From Apteryx mantelli (taxonomy: Eukaryota > Chordata > Aves > Apterygiformes > Apterygidae), in the NCBI RefSeq assembly GCF_036417845.1, contig NC_089982.1, positions 44,665,684-44,729,683 of the forward strand: 64,000 nucleotides of DNA, in the 5' to 3' direction. Positions 15,201 to 32,806 of this stretch are shown here, piece by piece. Both the position numbers and the translations under genes were made by a program. Under the pieces are notes generated by a model that had not been told where the DNA came from, searched no databases, and saw nothing but the letters and a program-made list of their open reading frames with translations. Position 1 is the first letter of the stretch. Each line of letters opens with the position of its first letter.

Positions 15201-16632
15201 CACATATTTTGACAAGCAAATCCAAACATGTTTTTAATGTATTGCAATATTAGATCTTCCCTGTTAGCCCCATTATCTACATCATTTTTTAAAAAGTAGT
15301 CATATTTTTTAGTTCTGCACTGTAATGTCCTGCAATGCTGCTGTTAGCTACAGCAATTAATGTACCCCTTCATAAAATGTGTAGTGATATCCTAAGCCAC
15401 TATATGGCATGCTACTATTTTTGACTCTTGACTTCAGAATCTAGATGTTGCTTTAACCAAGATGTTGTGATCTAACCTTAGTTATAAGATAGACTTTGTC
15501 TTAATTTGGACATTGGTTGCTCTGCAATAGCTGCATCTCTACTAAACCTACCCACCAAGTTTAGCTGCTTATGTGCAAAACATGCTAATTATGTTCTCAT
15601 TTTATGCTAATATTTCACAAGTATTTCATGCCTCCTTTAATAAGACAAAACAAAATGTACTAACCAGAATAACAAGGGCAGCAGCTCATTCATTCTGCTC
15701 TTTGCTTCTCCTGTGATATTATCCTTTTGGACAGCTTCACCCTTTTTGATATTACACAAAGTTATAACTTTAACAGCAATTAAGTCCCCATCATAAGAGC
15801 ACAGTATCTAAATTGTAAAATGAAAACTTTCTTTGTTATCATTTATTTTCTAAAGCTGTGAACTCCAAAAACTAGTTAACTATAGATTATTTTGGATATG
15901 TTTCATAGCCAATATGATGTGCTCTTATGAAGATACTCAGTCTGATCCAGTGGTGTGAGACTGGAAAGACTCTTACAATTTAAAAAAGGCGGGAAGGGGA
16001 TTTGATTTGATATTAAGGTTTTGGGCCATCAAGTGATTTGTCACTTCTGATGGCTAGGTTGGAACAGGTTTCCCTTATGAAATGGGATCAGTATCACTAC
16101 TTCTTCATATCTCTTTTTTTCTTTGTCCCTCTTCGTTACTTTTTTGTTGGCATACGCTGATCAAAATTTCATTTTTGTAGAAACAAAAAGTTAAATAAAA
16201 ATGGTCATGGATTCTACTCGCATTACTTGTATTTCATTAAAATGGACTACAGCTGTCAGAGACGATCCTATCTGATGTCTCAGCATTGCTGTCTTTCAGC
16301 AAACTGGTGGTTACTCAATATTTTGATTAATAAAATGTTTTTGTTTAAATCAGAAAATCAGGCTGTTTACTTTTGCTGTATTCCTGTCAACAAAAAGGAC
16401 TTGGCTACAGATTTGTTCTGTTTTATTATTTTCCTGTATGGATTAATATTGGTGCTCTGCTTATCCTTTTCAGGCGCCTCCTTGGCATTATAACAAAAAA
16501 AGATATCCTCCGTCATATGGCCCAGACGGCAAACCAAGACCCCGCCTCAATAATGTTCAACTGAAACCCATAGCTGAGGAGAGAGAGGAAACTGAAGAGG
16601 AGGTTCATTTGTTGAATAGCACAACACTTTAG
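130..16632 (+). CDS. CLCN3: ClC-3, endosomal 2Cl-/H+ exchanger (3' part of gene, 9 coding exons)
   Basis: Spliced gene whose 5' exons lie left of the window. Coding exons: 130-252, 1631-1837, 3183-3263, 4493-5038, 8418-8604, 9956-10354, 12150-12366, optional 14698-14773, and 16474-16564 (ClC-3A stop) or 16474-16632 (ClC-3B stop). All junctions are GT-AG and in phase. The product is a homodimeric 2Cl-/H+ antiporter that acidifies and loads chloride into endosomes and synaptic vesicles. Visible motifs: GSGIPE (chloride coordination), GKEGP (gating glutamate), SLEE (proton glutamate), then [10 protein letters not shown] and two C-terminal CBS domains. Compared by memory with human ClC-3, the protein is nearly identical. 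ClC-4 and ClC-5 differ at many positions, for example in the [10 protein letters not shown] and [13 protein letters not shown] stretches, so the CLCN3 call is firm. About 202 N-terminal residues are missing through the window edge, not through damage. Confidence 0.97.
253..1630 (+). other. CLCN3 intron
   Basis: Intronic, AT-rich. It holds a 14-nt C run at 551-564. No gene or recognisable repeat seen. The other introns are 1838-3182 (C-rich tract near 2787-2812), 3264-4492, 5039-8417 (G run near 6471-6481), 8605-9955, 10355-12149, 12367-14697 and 14774-16473. I see no independent genes in them, only possible old repeat fragments near 10.6 and 12.4 kb. Confidence 0.8.
1631..1837 (+). CDS. CLCN3: CLCN3 coding exon: GKEGP gating-glutamate motif
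   Basis: Exon of 69 codons, phase 0/0, with acceptor tttcttccag and donor GAG|gtaagt. It starts [17 protein letters not shown] and contains [14 protein letters not shown]. The glutamate of GKEGP is the external gating glutamate that couples Cl- and H+ movement in ClC exchangers. The exon ends at STNEAKKRE. Confidence 0.95.
3183..3263 (+). CDS. CLCN3: CLCN3 coding exon: proton-glutamate region
   Basis: Exon of 27 codons, phase 0/0, with acceptor ttcctag|gtg and donor GAG|gtatgt. It encodes [20 protein letters not shown] followed by VLFSLEE. The last glutamate is the intracellular proton glutamate that separates ClC exchangers from ClC channels. Its presence supports exchanger function. Confidence 0.95.
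4493..5038 (+). CDS. CLCN3: CLCN3 coding exon: large central membrane/extracellular-loop exon
   Basis: Longest coding exon, 182 codons, phase 0/0, with acceptor ccttttgcag and donor AAG|gtaagt. It encodes [15 protein letters not shown], the arginine-rich cytosolic loop [14 protein letters not shown], and the luminal loop with [13 protein letters not shown] and the potential N-glycosylation site NAS. It ends in MTVFTFGIK. An open frame continues upstream into the intron to 4403, but the acceptor and homology place the exon start at 4493. Confidence 0.96.
8418..8604 (+). CDS. CLCN3: CLCN3 coding exon: [13 protein letters not shown] selectivity-helix region
   Basis: Exon of 62 codons plus 1 nt, phase 0 to 1, with acceptor gttgtag and donor TTAG|gtaact. 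It encodes [20 protein letters not shown], equivalent to the conserved G(K/V)xxP helix N of ClC proteins, and ends in [12 protein letters not shown](G). The preceding intron, about 3.4 kb, is the second largest in this part of the gene. Confidence 0.95.
9956..10354 (+). CDS. CLCN3: CLCN3 coding exon: last membrane helices and CBS domain 1
   Basis: Exon of 399 nt (2 + 132 codons + 1), with acceptor tttttcttgcag and donor ATAG|gtaatt. It begins [19 protein letters not shown] and completes the transmembrane core (helices O-R). It then enters the cytosolic tail through [23 protein letters not shown]1 runs from VMRPRR to about RRDLTIAI. Open frame to the left (9928) and to the stop at 10377 is intronic. 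Confidence 0.95.
10583..10690 (+). repeat. Possible old CR1/L3-like LINE fragment
   Basis: The stretch caccatctagtccagtttct, followed by a CTACTACTGGATGCTTGAG-like segment, resembles a motif common in old reptilian CR1 copies (ccatctagtccagtatcctg). It is short and decayed. The call rests on memory of the family, so confidence is low. Confidence 0.3.
12150..12366 (+). CDS. CLCN3: CLCN3 coding exon: linker between CBS domains and start of CBS2
   Basis: Exon of 217 nt (2 + 71 codons + 2), with a T-rich acceptor ttcttaaag and donor AATGG|gtgagt. It encodes [20 protein letters not shown], the proline-rich inter-CBS linker, and the first half of CBS2 ([20 protein letters not shown] to CLVTHN). 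It ends 2 nt into a glycine codon, which both alternative downstream exons complete with G. Confidence 0.95.
12418..12525 (-). repeat. Possible tRNA-derived SINE (MIR-like) fragment
   Basis: On the minus strand GGTTCAAATCCC matches a tRNA T-loop/B-box, and the flanking atgctgt and ttaaga pattern is spaced much as in the tRNA-derived head of MIR. No A box, cloverleaf or 3' tail is clear, so this is not a functional tRNA. Weak call. Confidence 0.25.
14698..14773 (+). CDS. CLCN3: CLCN3 optional 76-nt exon specific to the ClC-3B C-terminus
   Basis: 76 nt long, with acceptor gtgtttcag|G and donor TTG|gtgatt. The first G completes the split glycine codon, followed by 25 codons [15 protein letters not shown] to KQHVEPL. 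This is an alternative second half of CBS2, closely parallel to the [14 protein letters not shown] sequence of the terminal exon, so it probably arose by exon duplication. Because 76 is not a multiple of 3, its inclusion shifts the frame of the last exon. It corresponds to the known ClC-3B splice form, whose tail binds PDZ proteins. Confidence 0.9.
16474..16632 (+). CDS. CLCN3: CLCN3 terminal exon, read in two frames (ClC-3A and ClC-3B C-termini)
   Basis: Acceptor is atccttttcag. When joined directly to the 12366 exon, the frame gives [16 protein letters not shown] and ends in PASIMFN at TGA 16562-16564 (ClC-3A). When the 76-nt exon is included, the same bases are read as [20 protein letters not shown], then a glutamate-rich stretch, ending in LLNSTTL at TAG 16630-16632 (ClC-3B). 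That end is a class I PDZ-ligand-like terminus. About 90 nt are therefore coding in two frames. Confidence 0.93.
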
Positions 16633-19610
16633 TCTGGGGGATACTTCTAAAATCAGAAATGAGAGCTGGGTTTTTGCATAACAGTGCTGCTGGAAATCAG
16701 GAGTCGATCTGGGGGAATATGTGGCGAGGAGGAAGGCTGATGGGAGCGTGGGAAGGGAGAGCTGCTGTCCTGCACTGGATGCGTTCCCGAGACGTCAGGT
16801 CTGCCATGATAGTGCAGTGAGGAGTCCTGCGAGGAGGCGCAATTCTCCAGCCCCAGCCTGGTACTTCAGCATTGAAGAGATGTGTTACTAGTCCCTGTTT
16901 CTGGAGGGATCATTCTGAATTGAGCCATCCTATGGAGATTGAAAGGTCTTGCCCTTTTTACCATTGAAAACTGTTGTGTTAACTCATGAAATGTATAAAT
17001 ATTACACGTCACCTTTCTACATTCCAGAAGAGCTTTATTTCTCTCTCTCCTGAGCCGTAACAAAGCATCTTTAAAATTGGTGTGCCCTTTTGAAGCAGTA
17101 GTTTCTCATATTGAGATGTACTGTGAGTTGCTGAGATTTGATCACAAGAAGGGAGGTTTTCCTTGTGCCATTAAACATGTAGTCTGTACATCATGAAATG
17201 CTTGGGGCAGTACAGATCCACTGCGACAAAAACAGATTGAACAGGTAATACTTTGCAAGAACTATGTGAGACATCTTTCAGCCCATGTGCTGTGATATGA
17301 GAAAAATTAAAAAACAGGTGAAACGAGTTTCAGAGAAAAATACTGTTTTTGCTGCAGAAAATATCAATAATGTGACCTGGTCTTATGCAATTTTTGTATT
17401 ACTGAAAACACTATGATATATACCAATGTTGTGCAGTATAAGGAAAAATACTGCTACACTAATAGTTAAGAACTGGAACAATTCTGTATACATGTATCTG
17501 GTAAAAATTGCATGCTACAACACTGGAGATATCCCCCCCCTTCCTTTCCCCTCATAAAATATGAGATCAGTCATTTTTATTTTTACATTTTCCCCCACAA
17601 AAGATGTTCCACTGCTGACACAGTAGGAAGAAATGTAACTTGCACTAAATGTATATTATTTTTCTTGAAGTTTTACCATTCTTTATTTATATTTTTATGG
17701 ATTAAAAAAATCTATTAAATACAAATCAGTTAATATCTCACATAACTAATTACCTTTTTAATGTGATTTTATAGTATAACTCATAATCCTCTGCAAGTAA
17801 TGGAGGATTGGGCAAATGTTTACAACTAAATGAAGGGTTTAAAGAAATGGTTTCTTTATGATCCAACATGCATATAAGATAATTTTCAAACCTAACTTTC
17901 ACTGCCGTTACCTTGAGATCTACTTTTTTTTTCTTTATTAGCAGATAACTGGAACAGTAATACTAAAAATATTATTTTAAAAAACTGCAGGGTTTTAAGA
18001 GTAATAGAAAAAAAGTAACTGTAATTATTAGATTGGTTGTGACCCCCCCCCCCCCCCAAGTATAGAGAGGTGTAAAAGGAATGTAGCCACAAAAGATGGG
18101 CAGGAAGGCAGAATGGAATCCAGTACTTGAAACCTTGCTTGGACTTTAAAATCCAGCAACAACACACGCTTCAGCAGGTTAACTGACTGATCCCTAACAT
18201 CTCTACTGTTTTCTTTCAATCACCAGATTAATTTGTTTCATATTCACTGAAGGAAAAAAAAATAAAACACAACACCACCAACCAGACATGCAGAGAAAAA
18301 GGTAATATGCCATAACACAAAACTAAAATAGGAAAAAATTAAGAAATACAGCTGACAAAATTATGTTTGATAATTTGGGTTTAGATAAAATTTCCTTCTA
18401 TTAATAATTATGCCCACAAGACTGCAAAAATATAAATGGTAAACTTTTATATACAATTACAGGTATCTCTAAGGCATTCATCACAGCTATTTCTAAGGTC
18501 TTTATTCAGCAAAGTACTCAGCATGGTTTTATCTTCAAGTATGATTAATGTGCACAAATTACTGGGACTACTGGCAAGCTCCAAAATAATGCCTGTGCTC
18601 TGCTATTTTTTTTTAACCTATTCTTGAAGTATAAAACTGCCATCTATTCTTTTTCATCTCTTGCAGCAACTTGAAACAGTAGAAAGCATAATACTTCCCC
18701 ACAGTGCCCAGTGGGCCTGTTGTGGTCAGCCCCCATTTTAAAAACTGGTTTGGAATTGAAGCAGGGAATTAAGCAATGTTAAAACTGTAATTTTGCAAAA
18801 ACTAGCGTTATTCTTCCAAGTGAAGTCAAGGCTAGTTGTTCACAATTTGTTCTGTTACACTGTGTAAGTTTGAGGAAACTTTACAAAGAGCAGTATTTGG
18901 CCCACTTACAGAAGGCGGTTCTGGAAGTTGTCTGTAATGCTGATTTCCATTGTCTGAAACTTGTTTCTGTAGTGGAAGAATATCAGTGCACTACATGTAT
19001 ACAAATTGCTTTAAATCAGTTTGATACCTTCGCCATTTCTGCTGTTCTCCTCATGATAAAACACTGTTGTGTGTGTGTGTATTGTATGAATTTGCACCTA
19101 CTTCTACAGACTGTGCTCTGTCTGAATTGAAATACAATTCACACCCCTGCTGTGTTTTATAATTTCAGTATAGAACCCAAGTGCTGCATATATATTGTGC
19201 ATCTCTGTTTACTGTTCTTAGCTGCTAAGCTTTCCCTATTGGCATTTAAAACATCTTTTGGTAAACACACATTAGAAATTCTATTACTAATGTACAGGTG
19301 CCTGTGCTGTTCAACAAAAGTTTTCTTTTCTAATGTAAAACTTCCAGCACCTTACTCAAGTTACTAATTTGAAAAAATGTGGTGGATGGGAGGGGGAAAA
19401 GTGTCAGCATTTTTTTAAACTGTTCAGTTACTGGTTCATGAAGAATGCATAATTTGTTAATCTGTGATGTTGCCTAGAGCTGTATTTAATATTGAACTTA
19501 ATGTTTTTATTTATGATAGTGTGGTAGAGCTGCATATCATTACAGTAAAAATTCTCATTACTGTGATGATTTAATCATAAACATTAAAAATTTCTGTATG
19601 GTCATTTCTT
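16633..19610 (+). other. CLCN3: CLCN3 3' UTR (approximate right end)
   Basis: AT-rich sequence follows the stop codons without a supportable gene. Short open frames here have no recognisable content. A long UTR fits the human gene. The right end is inferred from an ATTAAA followed by a GT-rich stretch near 19.6 kb; a later AATAAA at 20343-20348 could extend it. Confidence 0.5.
19583..19588 (+). terminator. Candidate CLCN3 polyadenylation signal (ATTAAA)
   Basis: ATTAAA followed within 10-35 nt by the T/G-rich run ctgtatggtcatttcttgtt, as expected of a downstream element. AATAAA at 20343 is the alternative. RNA 3' ends would decide. Confidence 0.35.
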
Positions 19611-20469
19611 GTTCTGACTTTAATTCCATGTTTCCTCAAACAATATTTGTGTTGTTTTTTGTATTTATTTCCCTGAAAGAAGATTAACACCTGGGAATTA
19701 TACATGTAGAATGAATGTGTAGATGAAAAAATGATTGAAGTTTAGGGGAAGTGCAGTCTGTGTATTGCTTAGGATATAGTTAGCTAACAGACCAGCACTA
19801 GGTATTTTTTCTGAAATGGCTGTCTTAAAATTTGTTCAACTCCATAATTGTAGAGTAGTTGGCTTTGTGATTTAATTTTTTTTAAAAAGTGGATCATGCT
19901 TTTGCTGTCTAAAAGGCAGAATTATAGTTTACTGAAATGCATTTTTAGCATCCTCCCGTTTGAAAAAAAAACATTGTAGAATTGTCAGACATCTCTTGAT
20001 AATTTATACTAACAATGCATTCCTTTTCACCAGTATTTTTCAGTTAGTGTTAAGTTTTTCTACTCAATTAGAGGTTCATCAAGAAAGCTAGAAAACCCAT
20101 ACTCAGGTTTTTATTTTTGCAGATTTAAGTTCATAGTTAAATAATGATGTGGAAAATGAATGCTTCTTTTTTGTTAATGCCCTATGAATCATAAAAGTCA
20201 CTTGAAAGTCTCTTCTGTTTGGAACATCAAAAATAAATGGGAGAGACCACTGAATTTTCAAAAAGGTGCCTCTATTTTGTATGTGCAAAATGTAGAATTC
20301 TGGGCCTATGAAAGAGTCCATGAATGCTTGTGTTTGTGCTTGAATAAATGGAAAGCTTGTATGCTGACTGAAAGGGAAAAAAAGATTTTTGTCAAATTTA
20401 CGGAAGTAGATGTAGCTTATATAGCTTTAAGTTGAAATATACTTCTGTAGTACTTGAACTTGCACTGAA

Positions 20470-20575
20470 TTGTGGGATAATTTGTGTTGGAAGAGACAGT
20501 GGGAGGTTCAAGCCTTTGATACAAGTAGGGTCAACTTTGAAGGCAGATCACGTTGCCAGGGTATAATCTTCATTA
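20470..20575 (-). repeat. Possible decayed CR1 3' fragment
   Basis: The plus strand reads gtgttggaagagacagtggg and, further on, agatcacgttgccagggtat. These echo the reverse complement of CR1 3' ends (gttggaagggacct, aggttgcccagggc). It is too diverged to set borders. Confidence 0.3.
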
Positions 20576-20699
20576 GTAATAATATCATTAGTCATGACAT
20601 AGGATCTACCACAGAAGTCAAATCACTCTACTGTGGCCAGCTTGTTGCATAAGACAAAGTGTTATTTTTCATTGCTTTTTGGACTGTTATTTCAAACAG

Positions 20700-20778
20700 T
20701 GGCCTAAGAACAAAGCTTTAACTGCAAAAGAGGAGGAGAAGAGCAATGGAGCAACTAAAGCCGTGGGACACAATTCAG
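20700..20778 (+). other. Candidate exon of an unassigned transcript (lysine-rich ORF, part 1)
   Basis: Acceptor atttcaaacag|T and donor TTCAG|gtaatg bracket 79 nt that read, from the first base, WPKNKALTAKEEEKSNGATK then AVGHNS plus one base. The composition (Lys, Glu, Asn, Gly, Ala) looks like a cytosolic tail, not random AT-rich DNA. It lies 0.4 kb past the last possible CLCN3 poly(A) signal and on the same strand. I do not recognise the protein. It could be an alternative 3' end of CLCN3 (it would join in frame to the phase-0 end at 14773), the end of another gene, a decayed gene, or chance. Confidence 0.3.
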
Positions 20779-20893
20779 GTAATGTATGCTGTCAGTTAAA
20801 ATCACCAAGAGATAGGAGGTTGAGTTTTGCCTAACATTCCTGGGTGTACAGAAGCTGGTTGTTCAGTATATGTATTAAAACTGCTTTTCTTAG

Positions 20894-20922
20894 GTGATGC
20901 TAAAGCTCCACCGAAGAACTAG
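20894..20922 (+). other. Candidate exon of an unassigned transcript (lysine-rich ORF, part 2, with stop)
   Basis: Follows a 115-nt putative intron. Acceptor gcttttcttag|GT; the frame carried over from 20778 gives G-DAKAPPKN and then TAG at 20920-20922. The frame stays open across the junction and the residue style matches part 1. The short CpG island begins directly after the stop. Confidence 0.3.
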
Positions 20923-20924
20923 AG

Positions 20925-21180
20925 TGGCGAACTTGCCGCTGTTAGCCCCGCTGGGTTTTTAATTGTTTCGGAGGCGCCTCAGCGCCGCACCGCCGCCAGC
21001 TGCTTCCTCCTAGGCAGCCGCGCACAGCCGTTAAGCAGAACTCGGCGGAAGGCGGCAAAACCCCCGCGCCCCCCCCCCCCCGGCAACGGCCGTGCGCAGG
21101 CGCGCTCCCACCCCTCGGCCCGCCGCCGCTCCCGCGCATGCGCAGGCGGCACCCAGGGCCGACAAGCCAACAGCAAGCAC
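20925..21180. promoter_or_regulatory. Small CpG island with NRF1-type sites between convergent CLCN3 and HPF1
   Basis: Abrupt GC- and CpG-rich block in AT-rich surroundings, with a C run near 21069-21080. It contains the palindrome GCGCATGCGCA at 21134-21144 and a second related site TGCGCAGGCGC at 21093-21103; both fit the NRF1 consensus seen in housekeeping promoters. It lies only ~160 bp beyond the HPF1 stop codon, so it is not the promoter of either flanking gene. It could be an orphan promoter or a GC-rich insertion. Confidence 0.45.
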
Positions 21181-21208
21181 GGAGAGGCGTCTCGTTACTT
21201 AGAAAAGC

Positions 21209-21214
21209 TTTACT
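21209..21214 (-). terminator. Candidate HPF1 polyadenylation signal (AGTAAA variant)
   Basis: Minus-strand AGTAAA 126 nt after the stop, followed by the GT-rich gtgcttgctgttggcttgtc. No canonical AATAAA lies between the stop and the CpG island. The implied HPF1 3' UTR is only ~0.15 kb. Confidence 0.4.
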
Positions 21215-21339
21215 GACCACACACGACGCACTTCCATATAAAACACAAAAAGAAAACAAGGAAAACCCCACCTCGACAATGCAAGAACACCCACGTTACT
21301 GCGTTGAGGCTTCCCTGCCCCGCAGGCTTGCGCTCCGGC

Positions 21340-29215
<7,876 letters not shown>

Positions 29216-29241
29216 GCTTCCGCGGGCCGCAGCCCACCCTC

Positions 29242-29260
29242 CGCGCGCGCGCGCGCGCGC
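29242..29260. repeat. (CG)n dinucleotide tract, Z-DNA-capable
   Basis: Nineteen bases of uninterrupted alternating C and G, 27-45 bp upstream of the HPF1 ATG. A second shorter alternating tract lies near 29305-29317. Alternating CG is the strongest Z-DNA former. Confidence 0.85.
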
Positions 29261-32200
29261 TTCCCAGGTCGTGCCCCGCTACGTCAGCACGCAGCGAGGC
29301 ACGGAGCGCGCGCGCGCGGGCCGGCCGTTGTGCGCGGGCCTTGCCCCGCCCCTCGCGCGGGGGGGGGCGGGGGCGGTCGTTAAACGGCGGGCGTCGCGTC
29401 GGCGCTTTGCTTGGCTCTGCTCGCGACGTCCGGGCGGGGAAGCAGATCCCTACAAGGAGGCGGGGCGGGGCGGGCGCCGCTCCCTGAGAGTTAGAGGTGC
29501 TGCCAGGGGCTGGGAACGGCTGCCCCGTAACGAAAGCGTGAGAGAGTCGAGACAGAACAGGTAGCGAGTGCCTCGGGAGAGGAGAGGGGTTCCGCAGGTC
29601 TCGGCCCGGGTGGCAACGGCCGGCCCCTTCCGCTGAGAGGATCGAGGCCCTGCCGGGAGAGGCAGCGCGTCTTTCCTCTTCACCAGGAGACGCCTCGCAG
29701 CAAGATCAACAGTGAATAAGCATTTTTAGAAGTGCAAAACGTGAATTTGCATCTATGCATCAGCTCATGAGCCAGTCTGCTCCGGTGCTGGCTGGCCGGC
29801 CGGCCTGAGTAGGAGTGATTAGAGGAGGAGGTGGCAGGAAGAAAGAGGGATAACTGTACCTTGTAGGCTGTCTTAATTCCAGACTAGAGCAAGAATCAAA
29901 ACTTTTCTGAAGGGAGGGGTGGGGTTGGAGTGAGTGGGAAGACAATGAATGCAGTTAACTCTTGGTTGCTAGTCTGTTTGTGGGTACAGTTGGATGCTAG
30001 AGATTAGCTGGGAAGTATACAACCATTTTCCCACCTCACTAGTAGATTGTAGCTCAGCTCAGGGCTGCCTGTATACTTTTGAGGCTGTGATCTTCTGCTT
30101 TGTACCTCAATTACACATATGTGCAAGTTCCTGTAATAGAAGTTAGTCTCCCTTTCCTAACATCCAGCCTTAAGGAAAAGATTACATTTGATTCAGGTAA
30201 ACACTTCAGATGTAAATTCATATCTGAGGGAGGGAATGACAGTAATTTTCAATACATAAAAACAACCTCTAAAGCCCCTGCTTTAGCATTTGGCAGCTGC
30301 CAGTAATGCAAAAATAGCACCACATAATTTCTCTTCCAGTGAAAGAATCAAGAGAACAGTGTGTCACATACAGTAAGTGGAACACATTCTTCAGTTCAGA
30401 GAACTGCTTAATCATATTATGCAACTTCCACTCATTTAAATATATTGCTAAAATGCTTTGCACAGAAGAGAGGCCTAAAAAAAACTAATGAAACAACACA
30501 GGGAGGTGGCAGGAAGCTGGTTATGTATAAGCCTTCAGTTGTTTGTTTCAGTAACTCAGATTACAGTGTTTCTTTTTCTAGAAGCACAATGTAGTAATTT
30601 AACCACAGGAATTCTTTGTATGCAGGAAAAGTACATATATGGCATAAATTCAATGTTTTTTTACCTCCTGCCATCTATTAAAGCTGTAAGTATTTGTTAT
30701 GGTATAGTTCATCAGGTCAAGCCCAGGAATATGCCTCAGTCCCTTTCACACCCATATGCCAGTGATAGATCATTAAAAGCAATGCGTAGCTAACAAAAAC
30801 TTAATAATTCTAAAGTCTTATAAAGTTTTCACAGAATGTGAAAGGCTGTTATAATCATAAAATTTGACCTTCTTTACAAAGAGGTCATATTAAAATTGTA
30901 GTATTAATCTTAGTTTCACCACTTTTTTTTTTGCTGTTTAATGACTGAAGATTTTGATATAATGTGGAAGTTACATTTGCAATGTTCATTATTGAGTTAT
31001 GGACTATGTTACAGGGAGCTCTATGTTCATGATGTTGCTTCCTGTCTGTAACAATAGCTAGTAGCAGGAAATTCATAGAAACCATGGACAGATACCAGGT
31101 AGATGGAGGATAATCAGTGACATAATGTTTCCTCCTTCAGTTGGAGGAATTATTGTTTAAGTCAACATACATATTAAACTTTGCTTGCCAAAATCCCGCA
31201 CACATTAGGAAGGAGTATTAAATTCCAAATTTGAACCTTAAGAGACAGATTCATAAATACCTAATAGCCTCTGGTTAAGCTGAAACAAGGCACAAAAACT
31301 CACTAAGGAACCATGAACCTAATTTTCTTCCCGAGAAGTATGAAGAGCACTGCCCTGAGGTTTCCTTGGGGTGTGTTTTTTAATATTAGTCTCACTCTCA
31401 CTCCATAATTTCTAGTATATCAGATCTTAACCTTAGCTGAGGCTAGATAAAACAGCACCTGAAGGAATGACATTTTCTCAGTAGCTTGATGGGACTGATT
31501 CCCTGATGACTTGGGTTCTTAATTCCCAAGAGAATAAGGGCCTACCTTTCTCCCCCCATATCATAACTATGTTATATACTCTAACTTTACTTACCTGAAT
31601 TCTAACCTTATTCAGAGAACTGATTCAATGACATGAAAGGTACTGATATTTCCGATTTTAACGCTGAAATTAAGAAATGAATACTAAGTTGTGCCACCAT
31701 TACTATTTTAGGATCAGCTTTTTTCCTATTGCAAGGTGATGTTAATTCCTTAATTAACCTCACCTCCAAGCCTGTAACTTTGCAGATGTTTATCAAGCCC
31801 TCTTCTCCTCTCAGTCTTTTTTAACTAAAAGAAACCATTCACATAGCCATTTGCAATTCTACAAGTACAATTTTAATAAGGCAAATGCAAAAGCGACAAA
31901 GATAGCTGAAACACAGCTCACAACTTAATCCTGCCATATTATAGTCTTCCGCTACAAAACAAGTAAATGAAATCAGCATGAAAGCTTCTACCTTCATTCT
32001 TAGTCAAGAAGATAGGAGTACCTTTGCAGAGATGGAGGGAGAACTTTGAAAACTGTTCAGAGATTGACATTTACCTCTTACAGTATTTCACCTAACATTG
32101 AGAAGTGGGAGGTGAAGTTCTGATCAATTCATTTTAGGTGTGCCAGTATTTCATAAAGCAAAGCTGGAAAAATGTAAGTTAGCTAGCAAAATGCTTCTGC

Positions 32201-32618
32201 ATTGGCATAGTATTAGTATTTGTGCTGCCTTTCAACAGCCTAGCTTGGAGAGCCCCTTTACTACTTAACTGAAGATAAAGCTCTTTGAAGTTTATGGATC
32301 AGTTGATTTCTCATTCTTTTTTCCATACAACCTATTAAAGTCTTTGAGAGCACCCCTCTTCTAGAATAGCCTGCAGTTCAGTGATACCCCAGAAGGGAAG
32401 GGTACATAAACTCCAGAAGGGGAAATATTAATAAGCCCCCTCCAGCTGAAAAACCTCAGTCTCTCACACTTACCAGGCAGGTGCCCCAGCCACTCAATTA
32501 TTGTGTGTATTTAAAATAAAAATCATTGCCTATTTTTTATGTGTAATTCGTTATCCTTTATATAGATTTTCCAAGCAATTTTAGAATGAGTGCCTCATGA
32601 GAAATAGGTAATGAATTG

Positions 32619-32806
32619 CCCAGTTACGTGGTCCTGTCCCATCAGGCTTGAGGTAACTGGGTGGAATACACCTAACTATATTTATTTCTGAACATAACCA
32701 CAATCATGATCTTGATGGAACTGAGCTGCAGTTGAGCTGTGGTTATGTTCAGAAACCTGACTTTGCATGACTACATAGGTAAAAGGGGCATTTTTGAGGT
32801 TAGGTG
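32619..32806. repeat. Nested inverted repeats with an 18-bp perfect arm
   Basis: tttctgaacataaccaca at 32685-32702 is the exact reverse complement of tgtggttatgttcagaaa at 32738-32755 (35-nt loop). Next to it cccagttac (32619-32627) pairs with gtaactggg (32653-32661). The outer acacctaac (32668-32676) pairs with gttaggtg (32799-32806). It could be a relic of a palindromic transposon or a hairpin-forming element. Confidence 0.75.
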
